From the NCBI GenBank assembly GCA_019056785.1, contig DXJV01000065.1:1-47648 (forward strand): DNA of 47,648 bases. The letters are read 5' to 3'. A program made the position numbers and the translations under genes. Shown here piece by piece: positions 26,114 through 34,814 of this stretch. A model generated the notes under the pieces. The model was not told the origin of the DNA. It was given only the letters and a program-made list of their open reading frames with translations, and did no database searches. Each line of letters begins with the position of its first letter. The first letter of the stretch is position 1. Origin of the DNA: Candidatus Heimdallarchaeota archaeon (GTDB lineage: Archaea; Asgardarchaeota; Heimdallarchaeia; JABLTI01).

Positions 26114-27562
26114 GTGGTTCCCCAAAAAACAAAAAGAGAAAGAGTGAAAATCTATCAGCAAATGACAAAGGGACCTGAGAAATATCGAAAACTAGACCTG
26201 GAAAAAATACCTATGGAGGCTTTTAGGGAGACACTACCTGAAGCACTTCCAGCATTTATTAAAGAAGACATCGCGTTTTATTTTGATTATCTACGTGCAA
26301 ATCGAAGCAAACAAGCACTCCATAATTGGGAAAAAACCACGGGTTGTACCGATTCCCCGAATAGTTGGAAGACACCAAATTATCGCCCAATTTTTTCCTT
26401 TCTCTATTATGATCGAATTACTGATGGATTGTTTTTACCTTTGCTATTAAATAAACTCGAGATAGCAGCTGCCTATGGTCATCCCTTCTCGGTCGAAGAA
26501 TTTAACAAACTTTGCAGATTGAGTATTGTAGGTTTCCGACCGAAAATTGATGCTATTGACTTAAAAATTCTTGATGCCCTTTCCAGGGAACCCTTTCTCG
26601 TCACTCAAGCCCTAGCAGAGCGGATAAGACATTCATACGCAACAGTTTATCATCACGTCCAGCATCTGAAAGCAAAAATGGGCTTGCGAATAACAACTCG
26701 CGTGAATTGGAAGAAATTGGGGATTCAACGGTATTTTGTTGTTACAAGGGATGAAGAGCTGTTAAAAGCCTTTGATACCCATTCTAAGTCTCTTGATGGA
26801 AAAGCATCTTTTCTTTGGGGTGAAGTTTTTCATTTACACTATTTTCTCTTAAATGACCGGCAAAAGCAAGTATTTTTCCAAAGATATGACACCCTTCCAA
26901 AAGCTGATCGAGACAATCTCTCCATATATCATTTACTTACAACACCCATTTCTGGTTATAATTTTCGAACATTCAATTTACAAGATCAACGCTGGGATTT
27001 TGACTTTGCACTTGCCTTCCTTACTCTAAAAACAAAATCAAAGATGCAAAAGAGCGCTCAACAAAAACAGAAAAAAGAGCTTAAAGAAAGATATTCTGTC
27101 ACGACGCTTGAAGCCCAGATAATCGAAGGACTGGTAGGAAATTACGAATTAACTCAGAAAGAGATTGCAAAAATGCTTGGGATACACGCGCCAAATCTTT
27201 CGATTATTAAAACGAAATTACAACGTGACAAAATTATTTTCCCGCAAATGATGGTAAATACTTTTCTCCCTTTAAATCTGGTTCTCTGGTGCTCAGGAAA
27301 AAGTCAACAAATCACTGCTATTTTAATTGAATTATTGCAACAAATGCCGTTTGCAAACATCTCTCAAGTGGAACCACACAAGCAAACAACAGAAGATTCA
27401 GAACTCATTGCATTTCTAACTATTGATGACATTTTATACTCAAGCTTGATAACTTTTCTTATGGAACTAAAAAAAGAAGGAGAGATCAAGGACTTTCGCT
27501 TGGGAATGGTTGTTGATAGTTATTTTGGCATGGTAAAGCCAACGGATTTGCTACTAGAATAA
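26114..27562 (+). CDS. Transcriptional regulator with two winged-helix/HTH domains
   Basis: Cytoplasmic protein of 482 residues. The N-terminal 140 or so residues are basic and unassigned. A first HTH lies near residues 145-190 (LKILDALSREPFLVTQALAE then SYATVYHHVQHL), of Lrp/AsnC-like type. A second lies near 335-385 (LEAQIIEGLVGNYELTQKEI, MLGIHAPNLSIIKTKL). The segments after each HTH (about 200-330 and 390-480) are mixed alpha/beta and may be duplicated effector domains. This layout, two HTH-plus-domain halves in one chain, is seen in archaeal regulators but I cannot name a ligand. GTG at 26114 is used; the next Met is 17 codons in. It is divergent from the secreted peptide and MacB-like genes and may control them. 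Confidence 0.78.
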   Translation: MVPQKTKRERVKIYQQMTKGPEKYRKLDLEKIPMEAFRETLPEALPAFIKEDIAFYFDYLRANRSKQALHNWEKTTGCTDSPNSWKTPNYRPIFSFLYYDRITDGLFLPLLLNKLEIAAAYGHPFSVEEFNKLCRLSIVGFRPKIDAIDLKILDALSREPFLVTQALAERIRHSYATVYHHVQHLKAKMGLRITTRVNWKKLGIQRYFVVTRDEELLKAFDTHSKSLDGKASFLWGEVFHLHYFLLNDRQKQVFFQRYDTLPKADRDNLSIYHLLTTPISGYNFRTFNLQDQRWDFDFALAFLTLKTKSKMQKSAQQKQKKELKERYSVTTLEAQIIEGLVGNYELTQKEIAKMLGIHAPNLSIIKTKLQRDKIIFPQMMVNTFLPLNLVLWCSGKSQQITAILIELLQQMPFANISQVEPHKQTTEDSELIAFLTIDDILYSSLITFLMELKKEGEIKDFRLGMVVDSYFGMVKPTDLLLE

Positions 27563-27691
27563 TTTTTCACCCAACAACAACCTTACAATAACTCAGCAGA
27601 AAATTTCTTGCGCCATTCATGGCTTCTTGCTTATCCCTTAAAGATCGATTCCTAAAATGGAAAAAAGAAGGATTGAATATTAATGCTCTAT

Positions 27692-28378
27692 CTACATATC
27701 ATTAATATCGATGAAATAAATCGCCACACAATCGACGATTAAGACAATTTTTTGCCCGATTTGAGGTAGATGATAAGCATCTAATCCATGGGCGAATTGG
27801 AGAAAATAGAATACAAGAAAAAGGAGCATAACTATAAAGACGAAAATTGCCAGGAAAATATCCCAAAAAACACCAATACGGTATTTATGCAATTGAAGCT
27901 TTCGTTTTCGGAAGAATCGCAATGCTTGTGCAGCAAAATTAAAAAAAGCAAACCCGAAAACAAAAAGAAATGCCCCTATGCCATGAACTACCCGCTGAAA
28001 ATCATGGGGAAAAGCAACAAAAGCCGCCCCAAGCGAGAGAAAGAATGCATAAATGCTTTTTCTTGTTGCATATTTTAAGAGGTCTTTTTTGACAAGATAA
28101 ATAATGGCTATTGCAAGAGTAAGAATTGCCATCATTATAAAACCGGTGATAAAGATGATCATAGAGACATGATTATCATAACCCAACGCGCTTTTACGGC
28201 CACCAAGAGCACTTATGTATTCTTGAAAAAACTCATAGGATTCAGGATACTGCCACCAGCATAAAACAATGGTTAGAATAATAATTGGGGGCATGAAAAA
28301 AATTAAAATTCTGAGCAACTTTTGGAGGCTTTTTCGCTCTTGTCGTTTCATAATTTTGCTTTCGTTTTGAGTCATCAT
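27692..28378 (-). CDS. DUF998-like six-helix membrane protein
   Basis: Integral membrane protein of about 228 residues with six hydrophobic segments (roughly residues 24-42, 70-94, 103-121, 125-148, 165-195 and 205-220). The loop YEFFQEYISALGGRKSALG after helix 1 and FPHDFQRVVHGIGAF in the centre fit the DUF998 pattern of a Ser-Leu-Gly loop followed by Pro-Asp and His. It is a second DUF998-type gene besides the one at 11050. ATG 28378 follows GGTTGGTAAAG; the upstream ATG at 28393 would add five residues. Confidence 0.65.
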   Translation of the reverse strand: MMTQNESKIMKRQERKSLQKLLRILIFFMPPIIILTIVLCWWQYPESYEFFQEYISALGGRKSALGYDNHVSMIIFITGFIMMAILTLAIAIIYLVKKDLLKYATRKSIYAFFLSLGAAFVAFPHDFQRVVHGIGAFLFVFGFAFFNFAAQALRFFRKRKLQLHKYRIGVFWDIFLAIFVFIVMLLFLVFYFLQFAHGLDAYHLPQIGQKIVLIVDCVAIYFIDINDM

Positions 28379-28473
28379 AACTTTACCAACCAAATGAAAA
28401 GGTACTTTTCAGTTTAAAAAAGTTAAGCTAGTATTCTAGAGCTGGGAGAAGAAAAAAAGAAAAAAAAGGGAAA

Positions 28474-28938
28474 TCATAAATTAGCTTTAAGGCGCTCCAA
28501 ATGCTTTTTATAATCTGCATCCTCAGGATTTAATTCAACACATTTTTCAGCTGAAGCCAAAGCATCTTCCTTTTGTCCAAGCTCGACATGTGCTCCAGAT
28601 TTCAAATAATGAAGCGCAGCTTGAACGAAAGTAGAATCTTCATTTTGCAACGCTTTTTCAGCGGTTATGACAGCATTTTGCCATTCTTTATTTCGCACAA
28701 AGGCTAAGGCTAGATAATAACCAATCTGCCCAGAGGTGTTTTGCTCAAAAGCCTTTTTAAGATGATCAATTGCTTTCGGCAATTCCTTTGTTTCTAAATA
28801 ACAGCGTCCATAATAATAATGAACGCGAAAATCGTCCGGCGCCATACCCTTTGCTGTTTGTAAATCAAGCAAAGCGTATTTTATATTTCCTTCTTTGAGG
28901 TTTTTTTCAACGCTTTTTAAAATGGGTTCCAGTGAAAT
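28474..28938 (-). CDS. TPR-repeat protein with probable ATT start codon
   Basis: Tetratricopeptide protein of about 154 residues with three to four repeats (FRVHYYYGRCYLETKELPKA, IGYYLALAFVRNKEWQNAV, ALHYLKSGAHVELGQKEDA). The repeats are protein-interaction helices; no enzymatic domain is attached. The first ATG/GTG/TTG in frame is TTG at 28872, which would begin inside the first helix. The frame upstream reads SLEPILKSVEKNLKEGNIKY, a typical TPR lead-in, and an ATT codon at 28938-28936 sits about seven bases after GGTGGG. I therefore suggest initiation at ATT, or a single-base error in an ATG. Confidence 0.7.
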   Translation of the reverse strand: MSLEPILKSVEKNLKEGNIKYALLDLQTAKGMAPDDFRVHYYYGRCYLETKELPKAIDHLKKAFEQNTSGQIGYYLALAFVRNKEWQNAVITAEKALQNEDSTFVQAALHYLKSGAHVELGQKEDALASAEKCVELNPEDADYKKHLERLKANL

Positions 28939-29091
28939 TTTTATCCCACCTTTTAAGTTGAGTTGCTTAAAGTAATTGTTTATTAATAGATTAAATTTTT
29001 GTTTTGAACATCAATAGGCTCTCAAACAATTCAAAACTATTAATTTCGAAAGAAAAAGAAAAGAGACGGGAAAGTAGCCGTCAAAAAATTT

Positions 29092-29541
29092 TCAAGACTT
29101 TTGGTAAACACCCACCAGTTCTGCAGCTGCAATAATCTTTCCCTTCATTGCCTTTTCGAGCTGTTTCTTTGTCACGTCACTGCTTAGCTCCAGTTTAGTA
29201 TTTAGGGCATACAATTTGAAGAAGTAGCGATGCTGACCGAAAGGCGGGCAAGGACCTCCATAACTGTTTTTTCCCCATGAATTTTTCCCAACAACAGCGC
29301 CGGCGGGTGTTGTACCTTCTGCAATCTCTGTTGTTTGTGGATCTATGTTCCAGAGAATCCAATGATCCCATGTACCCATTGGTGCATCGGGGTCGTCCAT
29401 AATTAAGACAAAACTTGCTGTTCCTTCAGGAATGTTCTGAAATTGAAGTGGAGGAATAATATCTTCACCCTGGCATGTATATTTTCGGGGGATAGTACTC
29501 ATATGGGTAAAAGCAGGACTTGAGATGGCAAATTCAGACAT
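29092..29541 (-). CDS. YbhB/YbcL (Raf kinase inhibitor-like) PEBP-family protein
   Basis: Phosphatidylethanolamine-binding-protein fold, 149 residues, the usual length for the YbhB/YbcL group. The anion-pocket motif is visible as VLIMDDPDAPMGTWDHWILW (Asp-Pro-Asp-Ala-Pro and the His). The second conserved block is NSWGKNSYGGPCPPFGQHRYF. Family members bind small anions or phosphoryl groups; the role in prokaryotes is unresolved. ATG 29541 follows AGGGTGAT at about six bases. It is divergent from the 122-residue gene at 29731. Confidence 0.92.
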   Translation of the reverse strand: MSEFAISSPAFTHMSTIPRKYTCQGEDIIPPLQFQNIPEGTASFVLIMDDPDAPMGTWDHWILWNIDPQTTEIAEGTTPAGAVVGKNSWGKNSYGGPCPPFGQHRYFFKLYALNTKLELSSDVTKKQLEKAMKGKIIAAAELVGVYQKS

Positions 29542-29682
29542 TGGCAATCACCCTTATGTTTTTGATAAATAATTAGGGAATTTTTTCTTTAATTTGTTTT
29601 GGCTTTAAGTTTTTGGTTATTAAAAATAGAAAGGAACAACGATAAAAAAGAGGCTTACTTTTATTTTGCTCATTAAGGAGGA

Positions 29683-29694
29683 TTTTTATATAAA
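29683..29694 (+). promoter_or_regulatory. Candidate TATA box for the gene at 29731
   Basis: TTTTTATATAAA ends 36 bases before the ATG at 29731, the right distance for a short-leader archaeal promoter. The purine block AAGGAGG just upstream could be read as a Shine-Dalgarno but has no start codon after it, so a BRE-like role is more likely. Confidence 0.5.
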
Positions 29695-29730
29695 CAAACA
29701 ACACAAAAAAGATAGCTTAAATGGATACTG

Positions 29731-30099
29731 ATGAGAATGACTATAGCAGAAATTGATGTTAATTCGGATTATTTTAGAAAAATAGTCGACGATGCGAGAA
29801 AACGTTCAGGCTCAACAATCAATTATGAAGAATGCTATAATCAGTTGAGCAAACAACCTACCAAAGAAATGTTAGAAAAATTGAAACAATTTCTGAAAGA
29901 TGACAGTTGCTCTATGGAAGATTTACAAAACCTCATCGCTTGTCTCTGGGTTTTATATGAACTAGGAAGTATCTCCTTTCCTCAACAAGACTTCGGTATT
30001 GCATTATCAATTCAGACTTTAGCTAAGATACAACGAAACGAGCTTGCTGGAAGACTACTCCATTTTCTCGAGCTGAGCATCACTATTACAGGTAGTTGA
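29731..30099 (+). CDS. Hypothetical helical protein, 122 aa
   Basis: I do not recognise this protein. It is soluble, mainly alpha-helical, with charged helices in the first half (DYFRKIVDDARKRSG, EMLEKLKQFLKD) and a more hydrophobic second half (NLIACLWVLYELGSISF, LAGRLLHFLEL). Its start could be ATG 29731 or ATG 29737; no ribosome binding site precedes either, but a good TATA box does, so it may be translated from a very short leader. An oligo-T stretch (30132-30141) about 30 bases after the stop can end the transcript. Confidence 0.6.
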   Translation: MRMTIAEIDVNSDYFRKIVDDARKRSGSTINYEECYNQLSKQPTKEMLEKLKQFLKDDSCSMEDLQNLIACLWVLYELGSISFPQQDFGIALSIQTLAKIQRNELAGRLLHFLELSITITGS

Positions 30100-30168
30100 T
30101 TAGAAGAGCAGCTTTTCCAAAGCCAATAAGAATTTTTTTTTCTCTTTTATCGTTTAGTAGAAATGACT

Positions 30169-30237
30169 AATATAAAATTCACTGGCTTAAGTGATATTTT
30201 TAACTGTAAAAAAAACAAAAGTTTATGTTAAACATAA
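30169..30237 (+). promoter_or_regulatory. Candidate promoter and palindromic operator of the trpB2 transcript
   Basis: AATATAAAA (30169-30177) resembles a TATA box. Downstream, TTATGTT (30223-30229) and AACATAA (30231-30237) form a perfect seven-base inverted repeat around a single A, about 20-35 bases after the expected transcription start. That is a position where a repressor would block elongation or initiation. The regulator is not identified. Confidence 0.45.
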
Positions 30238-30279
30238 CTACTTCTTTCTTACTAATGTTGACCAAACTTTATCCTTTAG

Positions 30280-30524
30280 GCGCCACATTCTGGTGGCATT
30301 GGTTCTAAAATCCTCCTAAATGATAAAAGGTCAACAAGAGAATTTTTAGCCGGTTTTTAGGAGGTTCTTGATGATTTCTAAGAGGACAATAGGTTACAAA
30401 GCGACTTTCTCGCATCAAACAATTATAGTGAATTATGCTAACGAGAATCAACAGAAAAATGCTCTGAAAAGATCGGCTAAGAAGATGCAGAAACCCTTGC
30501 AACAAGGGTTTTGGAGGAATTTAA
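30280..30524 (+). promoter_or_regulatory. Structured mRNA leader of trpB2
   Basis: Three paired elements lie in one leader. GCCAC (30282-30286) pairs with GTGGC (30293-30297). CCTCCTAAA (30312-30320) is exactly complementary to TTTAGGAGG (30356-30364), which contains the AGGAGG Shine-Dalgarno of a 60-codon leader frame starting at ATG 30371. AAACCCTTG (30491-30499) and CAAGGGTTT (30503-30511) form a nine-pair hairpin with a three-base loop, ending two bases before the GGAGG (30513-30517) of trpB2. This arrangement could switch translation of the leader ORF and trpB2. The ligand or trigger is unknown. Confidence 0.55.
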
Positions 30525-30553
30525 GTGGATTTCACGAAAACAATTCTAGATGA
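30371..30553 (+). CDS. Possible leader ORF overlapping the trpB2 start, 60 aa
   Basis: ATG 30371 lies six bases after a perfect AGGAGG. The frame runs 60 codons and ends 29 bases inside trpB2 in another frame. The peptide is strongly basic ([15 protein letters not shown] at the start, [11 protein letters not shown] in the middle) and has a single tryptophan (GFWRNLSG) in the part just before the trpB2 start. I know no homologue. The strong ribosome site and its masking by an upstream complement argue that translation of this frame matters, perhaps by coupling, even if the peptide itself has no function. Confidence 0.4.
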   Translation: MISKRTIGYKATFSHQTIIVNYANENQQKNALKRSAKKMQKPLQQGFWRNLSGFHENNSR

Positions 30554-31883
30554 AAATGAATTTCCGAAAAGATGGTATAATATTTTGCCTGACTTACCAG
30601 AACAACTGGCTCCGCCATTACATCCCTTAACAAAAGAGCCATTGGGACCAAAAGACCTTCAGCCGCTTTTTCCCCTAGAGATTATTAAACAAGAAGTTAG
30701 CACAGAACGTTTTATCGATATCCCGGCAGCGGTCTTGGACATTTATCGCCTTTGGAGACCAACACCTCTCTATCGCGCACGACGACTGGAAGCAGCTCTA
30801 AAGACACCGGCAAAGATTTTCTACAAATGGGAAGGTGTGAGTCCTCCGGGAAGTCACAAACCGAATACTGCTGTTGCTCAAGCATATTACAACATGAAAG
30901 AAGGTGTTGAACGCTTGACAACGGAAACAGGCGCAGGGCAATGGGGTTCTGCCCTCTCATTTGCTTGTAACTTATTTAGCCTTGAATGTATGGTATACAT
31001 GGTGCGGGCAAGTTATGAGCAAAAACCCTATCGCAAAATGATGATAGAGGTTTGGGGCGGGAGAATCGTTCCAAGCCCGAGCACACAAACGAAAGCCGGT
31101 CGAGCAACACTCGAAAGAGATCCCAAGACGCCTGGAAGTTTAGGCATTGCTATAAGCGAAGCTGTAGAAGATGCCATGACTCATGAAAACACTAAATACT
31201 CTTTGGGGAGTGTGTTGAATCACGTCTTACTTCACCAAACGATAATTGGCTTAGAAGTTAAAAAGCAGTTCGAAAAAATTGGCCTTTATCCTGACAGCAT
31301 CTATTGTTGTGTCGGTGGAGGAAGCAACTTCGGTGGCTTTACTTTTCCTTTCTTAAAAGACAAACTCAATGGAACAAAAGCCGAGCTTGAAGTCATTGCA
31401 TGTGAACCAGAAGCATGCCCTTCAATTACACGTGGACTATTTGCCTACGACTTTGGTGACACGGCAAAATTAGCACCAATAGTGAAGATGTACACTTTGG
31501 GTCATGGTTTCATTCCCTCACCAATTCATGCAGGAGGACTACGCTATCATGGAGCATCACCGATCATTTCTTTGCTGGCAAAGAAAAAGGTTATTTCTAC
31601 TCAAACATTCCATCAAAATGCGACATTTCAAGCAGCCACTCTTTTTGCACAAACAGAAGGGTTCATTGTCGCACCGGAAAGTGCCCATGCCGTTCGGGCA
31701 GTAATTGATGAAGCATTACGATGTAAAAGAACCGGTGAAGAAAAAATAATTGTTTTTAATAATAGTGGCCACGGTAACTTCGATTTAGCAGCTTACGAGG
31801 CATTTTTTACTCAGAAACTTGTTGACTACTCTTATCCGGAACAACTGGTCAGAAAAGCAATGAGAGATCTTCCAGAGGTTTAA
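30525..31883 (+). CDS. trpB2: Tryptophan synthase beta chain, TrpB2 type
   Basis: PLP-dependent enzyme of 452 residues that condenses indole with serine (or phosphoserine in some archaea) to tryptophan. The longer N-terminus and the block [16 protein letters not shown] (PLP lysine in SHKPNTA), [27 protein letters not shown] and [10 protein letters not shown] identify the TrpB2 subfamily, which does not need TrpA. No trpA or other trp gene is in the window. GTG 30525 is chosen because GGAGG precedes it at seven bases. A structured leader and palindromic operator suggest regulated expression; a long oligo-T terminator follows. In organisms lacking a trp pathway TrpB2 may salvage indole. Confidence 0.95.
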   Translation: MDFTKTILDENEFPKRWYNILPDLPEQLAPPLHPLTKEPLGPKDLQPLFPLEIIKQEVSTERFIDIPAAVLDIYRLWRPTPLYRARRLEAALKTPAKIFYKWEGVSPPGSHKPNTAVAQAYYNMKEGVERLTTETGAGQWGSALSFACNLFSLECMVYMVRASYEQKPYRKMMIEVWGGRIVPSPSTQTKAGRATLERDPKTPGSLGIAISEAVEDAMTHENTKYSLGSVLNHVLLHQTIIGLEVKKQFEKIGLYPDSIYCCVGGGSNFGGFTFPFLKDKLNGTKAELEVIACEPEACPSITRGLFAYDFGDTAKLAPIVKMYTLGHGFIPSPIHAGGLRYHGASPIISLLAKKKVISTQTFHQNATFQAATLFAQTEGFIVAPESAHAVRAVIDEALRCKRTGEEKIIVFNNSGHGNFDLAAYEAFFTQKLVDYSYPEQLVRKAMRDLPEV

Positions 31884-31914
31884 TTTTTTTTCTTTTTTTT
31901 TCTTCTTTTTTTCT
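31884..31914 (+). terminator. Oligo-T terminator of trpB2
   Basis: Directly after the stop codon come 31 bases that are almost all T, in runs of eight, nine and seven separated by C. This is the usual archaeal oligo-T termination signal, here unusually long. Confidence 0.75.
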
Positions 31915-32006
31915 AATAGATTTGTTTATTGAAAGAACCAAATTTGTTATTAAAATAGAAGTAAAAACTTTAAAGAAAAAAATGAATTGTGATAAGGTGA
32001 AAAGAA

Positions 32007-32327
32007 ATGACACCAGAAATATCTTTATCAAAAGAAAATGTTGAAAAAGCAATTAAAGAAGTCATGCATCCTGAAATTACGATGAGTCTAGTAGATCTCG
32101 GTATTGCAACTGTTAAAGAAGTGAATAATAATAAAGTCTTATTTGAAATTGCAATTCCCTTTCCGCAAGTGCCAGAACTCATAATTAATATCTTTAAGCG
32201 AGATCTAACTGCAGCTGTCAAAAAAGATTTCCCGGTTGCTACAATTGATTTTACTCTCCGAATAATGACAGAGGAAGAACAGCAACGATTCCTTAAAAGT
32301 GAGCAAGAAAACTGGAAAGGATTGTAA
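32007..32327 (+). CDS. DUF59/MIP18-family protein (Fe-S cluster assembly type)
   Basis: Small alpha/beta protein of 106 residues. The family core is clear: a helix ending in EVMHPEITMSLVDLGI, the following strand VKEVNNNKVLFEIAIPFPQV, then the helix LIINIFKRDLTAAVKKDFP and last strand. MIP18/SufT/PaaD proteins help mature iron-sulfur proteins. The family's usual DPE motif reads HPEI here and the usual cysteine is missing. AAGGTGA lies about seven bases before ATG 32007. It is monocistronic; the window holds several Fe-S enzymes (radical SAM, dehydratase activase) that could depend on such a factor. Confidence 0.85.
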   Translation: MTPEISLSKENVEKAIKEVMHPEITMSLVDLGIATVKEVNNNKVLFEIAIPFPQVPELIINIFKRDLTAAVKKDFPVATIDFTLRIMTEEEQQRFLKSEQENWKGL

Positions 32328-32381
32328 AACGCTAACTAAGAGCTGTTATGAAACGCTCAGTGAAAAGTTAAAGGAAGAATT

Positions 32382-33112
32382 TTAATTCTCAGTAATTGCT
32401 GCACCACAGTAGGGGCATTGTGGTTGATATTCCATTGGAAGTTTTACGCCACAAAAAGGGCATTTGTTCTTTTTCCACCCATATCTCAAGAGTCCAGTTC
32501 CTTTTTTCCGTGCTTCTGCGACTCTTAGCTGATGATGTTTAACAGATTTTCGAACCAACAAGCCAACACAAAGACCTCCTATAATTAGAACCCTTGCTGT
32601 CACACCCAGGATGATCCTAGATATTTTAGCGATGAAAGAAAAGAAGAAGGGAGTTCCTCAACTATCAAATAATCACCAGTACCATTAACTTGAACAGTAA
32701 TTGTTACAAAACTATAATCACCATTATTCATCCAAACACCCAAATAAAAGTCCCCATCAAAACTCGGAGAAAAAACGGTCGATTCATCTTACTTCCCAGC
32801 GGTATCGGCAGATACTAGTTTATCTTGCTCCCAGCAGCGCCTATTATCGTAAATAGCAAAACCAATATCAGCGCCATTGGGAAATACTACGAACCAACTT
32901 TGACTAATATAAGAACTATTACTAAACAAGCCTTTAACTACATATTTATTCGGTTCATTCGAATAAGAAGAAAGATAGTCCTCCAGCGCTTTTGCAAGCT
33001 GAACACCAAAATTACCGAACAGAAAAAGTGCCAATGTTAGAACTGAGAGAAATCGAGCAAGATTTTTTTGTGAATGCTTAAATAAAGAAATGGGGAACGA
33101 CACTATTATCAA
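32382..33112 (-). pseudogene. Exported protein with membrane helix and C-terminal zinc ribbon, interrupted by a stop and a frameshift
   Basis: The first frame from ATG 33112 codes a signal peptide (LARFLSVLTLALFLFGNFG) and a beta-rich domain to SADTAGK, then TAA at 32791-32789. The same frame continues as DESTVFSPSFDGDFYLGVWM...VQVNGTGDYLIVEELP. This reads like one beta-sandwich of pre-peptidase type (GDFYLGVWMNNGDYSF). Near 32640-32652 one base is missing, and the second frame continues with FFSFIAKISRIILGV, a membrane helix (VLIIGGLCVGLLV) and a zinc ribbon (CPFCGVKL...CPYCG). The restored protein has about 243 residues: an extracellular domain, a helix and a cytoplasmic ribbon. It is either decayed or mis-sequenced at two points. 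Confidence 0.72.
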
Positions 33113-33340
33113 CAGACTAACAATTATTTAGCTTTGATCTTAAAACCTTTGTATTGTTTTTGGTTGGATGCTTTCTTCTTCAGGAACCAAGAACTATTGG
33201 GCTTATAAAACACAAATGGATAGAGAAAACAAAAAGTTTTAAACTAAAAATGAGGATTTAATTTTAGTTTATTCCATTTCAAGTAAAAATAAATCTAGGG
33301 GCATCGATAATACGCAATAAATTTAACGAAGACAACAACA

Positions 33341-34750
33341 ATGAAAAAAGAACCCAAAACACCAATCGAAGAGAATATTGAGGAAGCGTTTCAAGAAGAG
33401 GATGGAGCCCCTAAACTTCTCTCTTTTGAAGAAGAAGAAGGAAAAATCGGAGAATTTTTTGAAGAAGATAAAATTGAAAAACTAAAAGAAGAAACTGGTA
33501 AAGGGCAACCATTGCTCGTGGAGGAAGAGGAGGTTTCTGAGAGAAAGTCCTGGTTGGCACTTTTTAGCCCCAGCATGATCTCGCTTTTGCTTGTAGTTAT
33601 TCTAGTTGGCATGGGCGAAAAAATGGCCGAGCGATTCCTCCCCTTATATCTTGTTGCTCTTGGTGGTGGAGCCTTAACCGTTAGCTTGCTTAATGGTATG
33701 GACAACTTGCTCTCAGCCCTTTATTCCTTTCCTGGGGGATTCATTAGCGACCTTATTGGTTATAAACAAGCGCTCATTGTTTTCAACATTATGGCTATGG
33801 TGGGTTATGCGATAGTCATTGCAATTGCTAAGTGGTGGGCGGTGATTATTGGGGCGTTCTTTTTCATCAGTTGGACAGCAATTTCGCTCCCAGCGGTGAT
33901 GAGCATGATAGCTCATGTAATTCCAAAAAAGAAACACACGATGGGAGTAACATTTCATTCTTTAGTCAGACGCTTACCAATGGCTTTAGGACCAATTTTT
34001 GGTGGGTTATTAATCACAAATTTGGGAATTAACAAGGGCATTCGTATTGCCTTTAGCATTGCTATTGTCTTAGCTGCAATCGCTACTGTCTTACAATGGT
34101 TCATGGCGAAAGAACCGGCGAAGAAAAAAGAGCCAGTAAAATTACTTCGTTCTATCAAGAATATTCCTGGAGCATTATGGCACTTGCTTGTCTCTGACAT
34201 TCTAATTCGGTTTGCAGAACAAATCCCTTATGCCTTTGTAGTTATTTATGTCGTCACAATGAATGGTTTAACAGAGGTTCAATTTGGTATTTTAACAACA
34301 ATTGAAATGGTAACGGCAATTTTGATTTACATTCCAGTTGCCTATTTTGCCGATAAGTACAGAAAAAAACCTTTTGTCTTAACAACTTTTATCTTCTTTA
34401 CTGCTTTTCCGTTCTTCCTCCTTCTATGCAACAATTTCTGGCTCTTTGCTATCGCGTTCATCATCAGGGGTCTGAAAGAGTTTGGCGAACCAACACGAAA
34501 AACCTTAATTTTAGAACTTGCACCCCCTGAAGCAAAAGCAAACACTTTTGGAGCATATTACTTATTACGCGATATTGTTGTTTCACTGGCAGCTTTTGGT
34601 GCAGGATTCTTGTGGAAAATCACAAACGTCGGCCCACAAGTGACATTCATTGTGGCAGGAGCGTTTGGTGTGATTGGAGTAATTTACTTTGCCATTTTTG
34701 GAAAAGACATTAAAAGTTTGGAAAAAGCAAGAAAATTGACGGCAAAATAA
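33341..34750 (+). CDS. Major facilitator superfamily transporter with acidic N-terminal extension
   Basis: The protein has 469 residues. A hydrophilic, strongly acidic N-terminus of about 70 residues (EEAFQEEDGAPKLLSFEEEE) precedes twelve hydrophobic segments starting at LALFSPSMISLLLVVILVGM. The MFS loop motif between helices 2 and 3 appears as GGFISDLIGYKQALI. The middle loop (AKEPAKKKEPVKLLRS) splits the 6+6 helices, and YFADKYRKKPFVL is the corresponding motif in the second half. The substrate cannot be inferred; drug/proton antiporters are most similar in pattern. No ribosome binding site precedes ATG 33341. The acidic tail could be a protein-docking or regulatory segment. Confidence 0.88.
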   Translation: MKKEPKTPIEENIEEAFQEEDGAPKLLSFEEEEGKIGEFFEEDKIEKLKEETGKGQPLLVEEEEVSERKSWLALFSPSMISLLLVVILVGMGEKMAERFLPLYLVALGGGALTVSLLNGMDNLLSALYSFPGGFISDLIGYKQALIVFNIMAMVGYAIVIAIAKWWAVIIGAFFFISWTAISLPAVMSMIAHVIPKKKHTMGVTFHSLVRRLPMALGPIFGGLLITNLGINKGIRIAFSIAIVLAAIATVLQWFMAKEPAKKKEPVKLLRSIKNIPGALWHLLVSDILIRFAEQIPYAFVVIYVVTMNGLTEVQFGILTTIEMVTAILIYIPVAYFADKYRKKPFVLTTFIFFTAFPFFLLLCNNFWLFAIAFIIRGLKEFGEPTRKTLILELAPPEAKANTFGAYYLLRDIVVSLAAFGAGFLWKITNVGPQVTFIVAGAFGVIGVIYFAIFGKDIKSLEKARKLTAK

Positions 34751-34814
34751 AACCATGCTAAAACGATTGTTAATTTGAAATGACTTACTATCGAAAAGAA
34801 GAGGTAATAACTAG

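Noticed and set aside
30712..30960. Antisense frames inside trpB2
   Set aside because: Shadows of a clearly conserved enzyme gene without ribosome sites.
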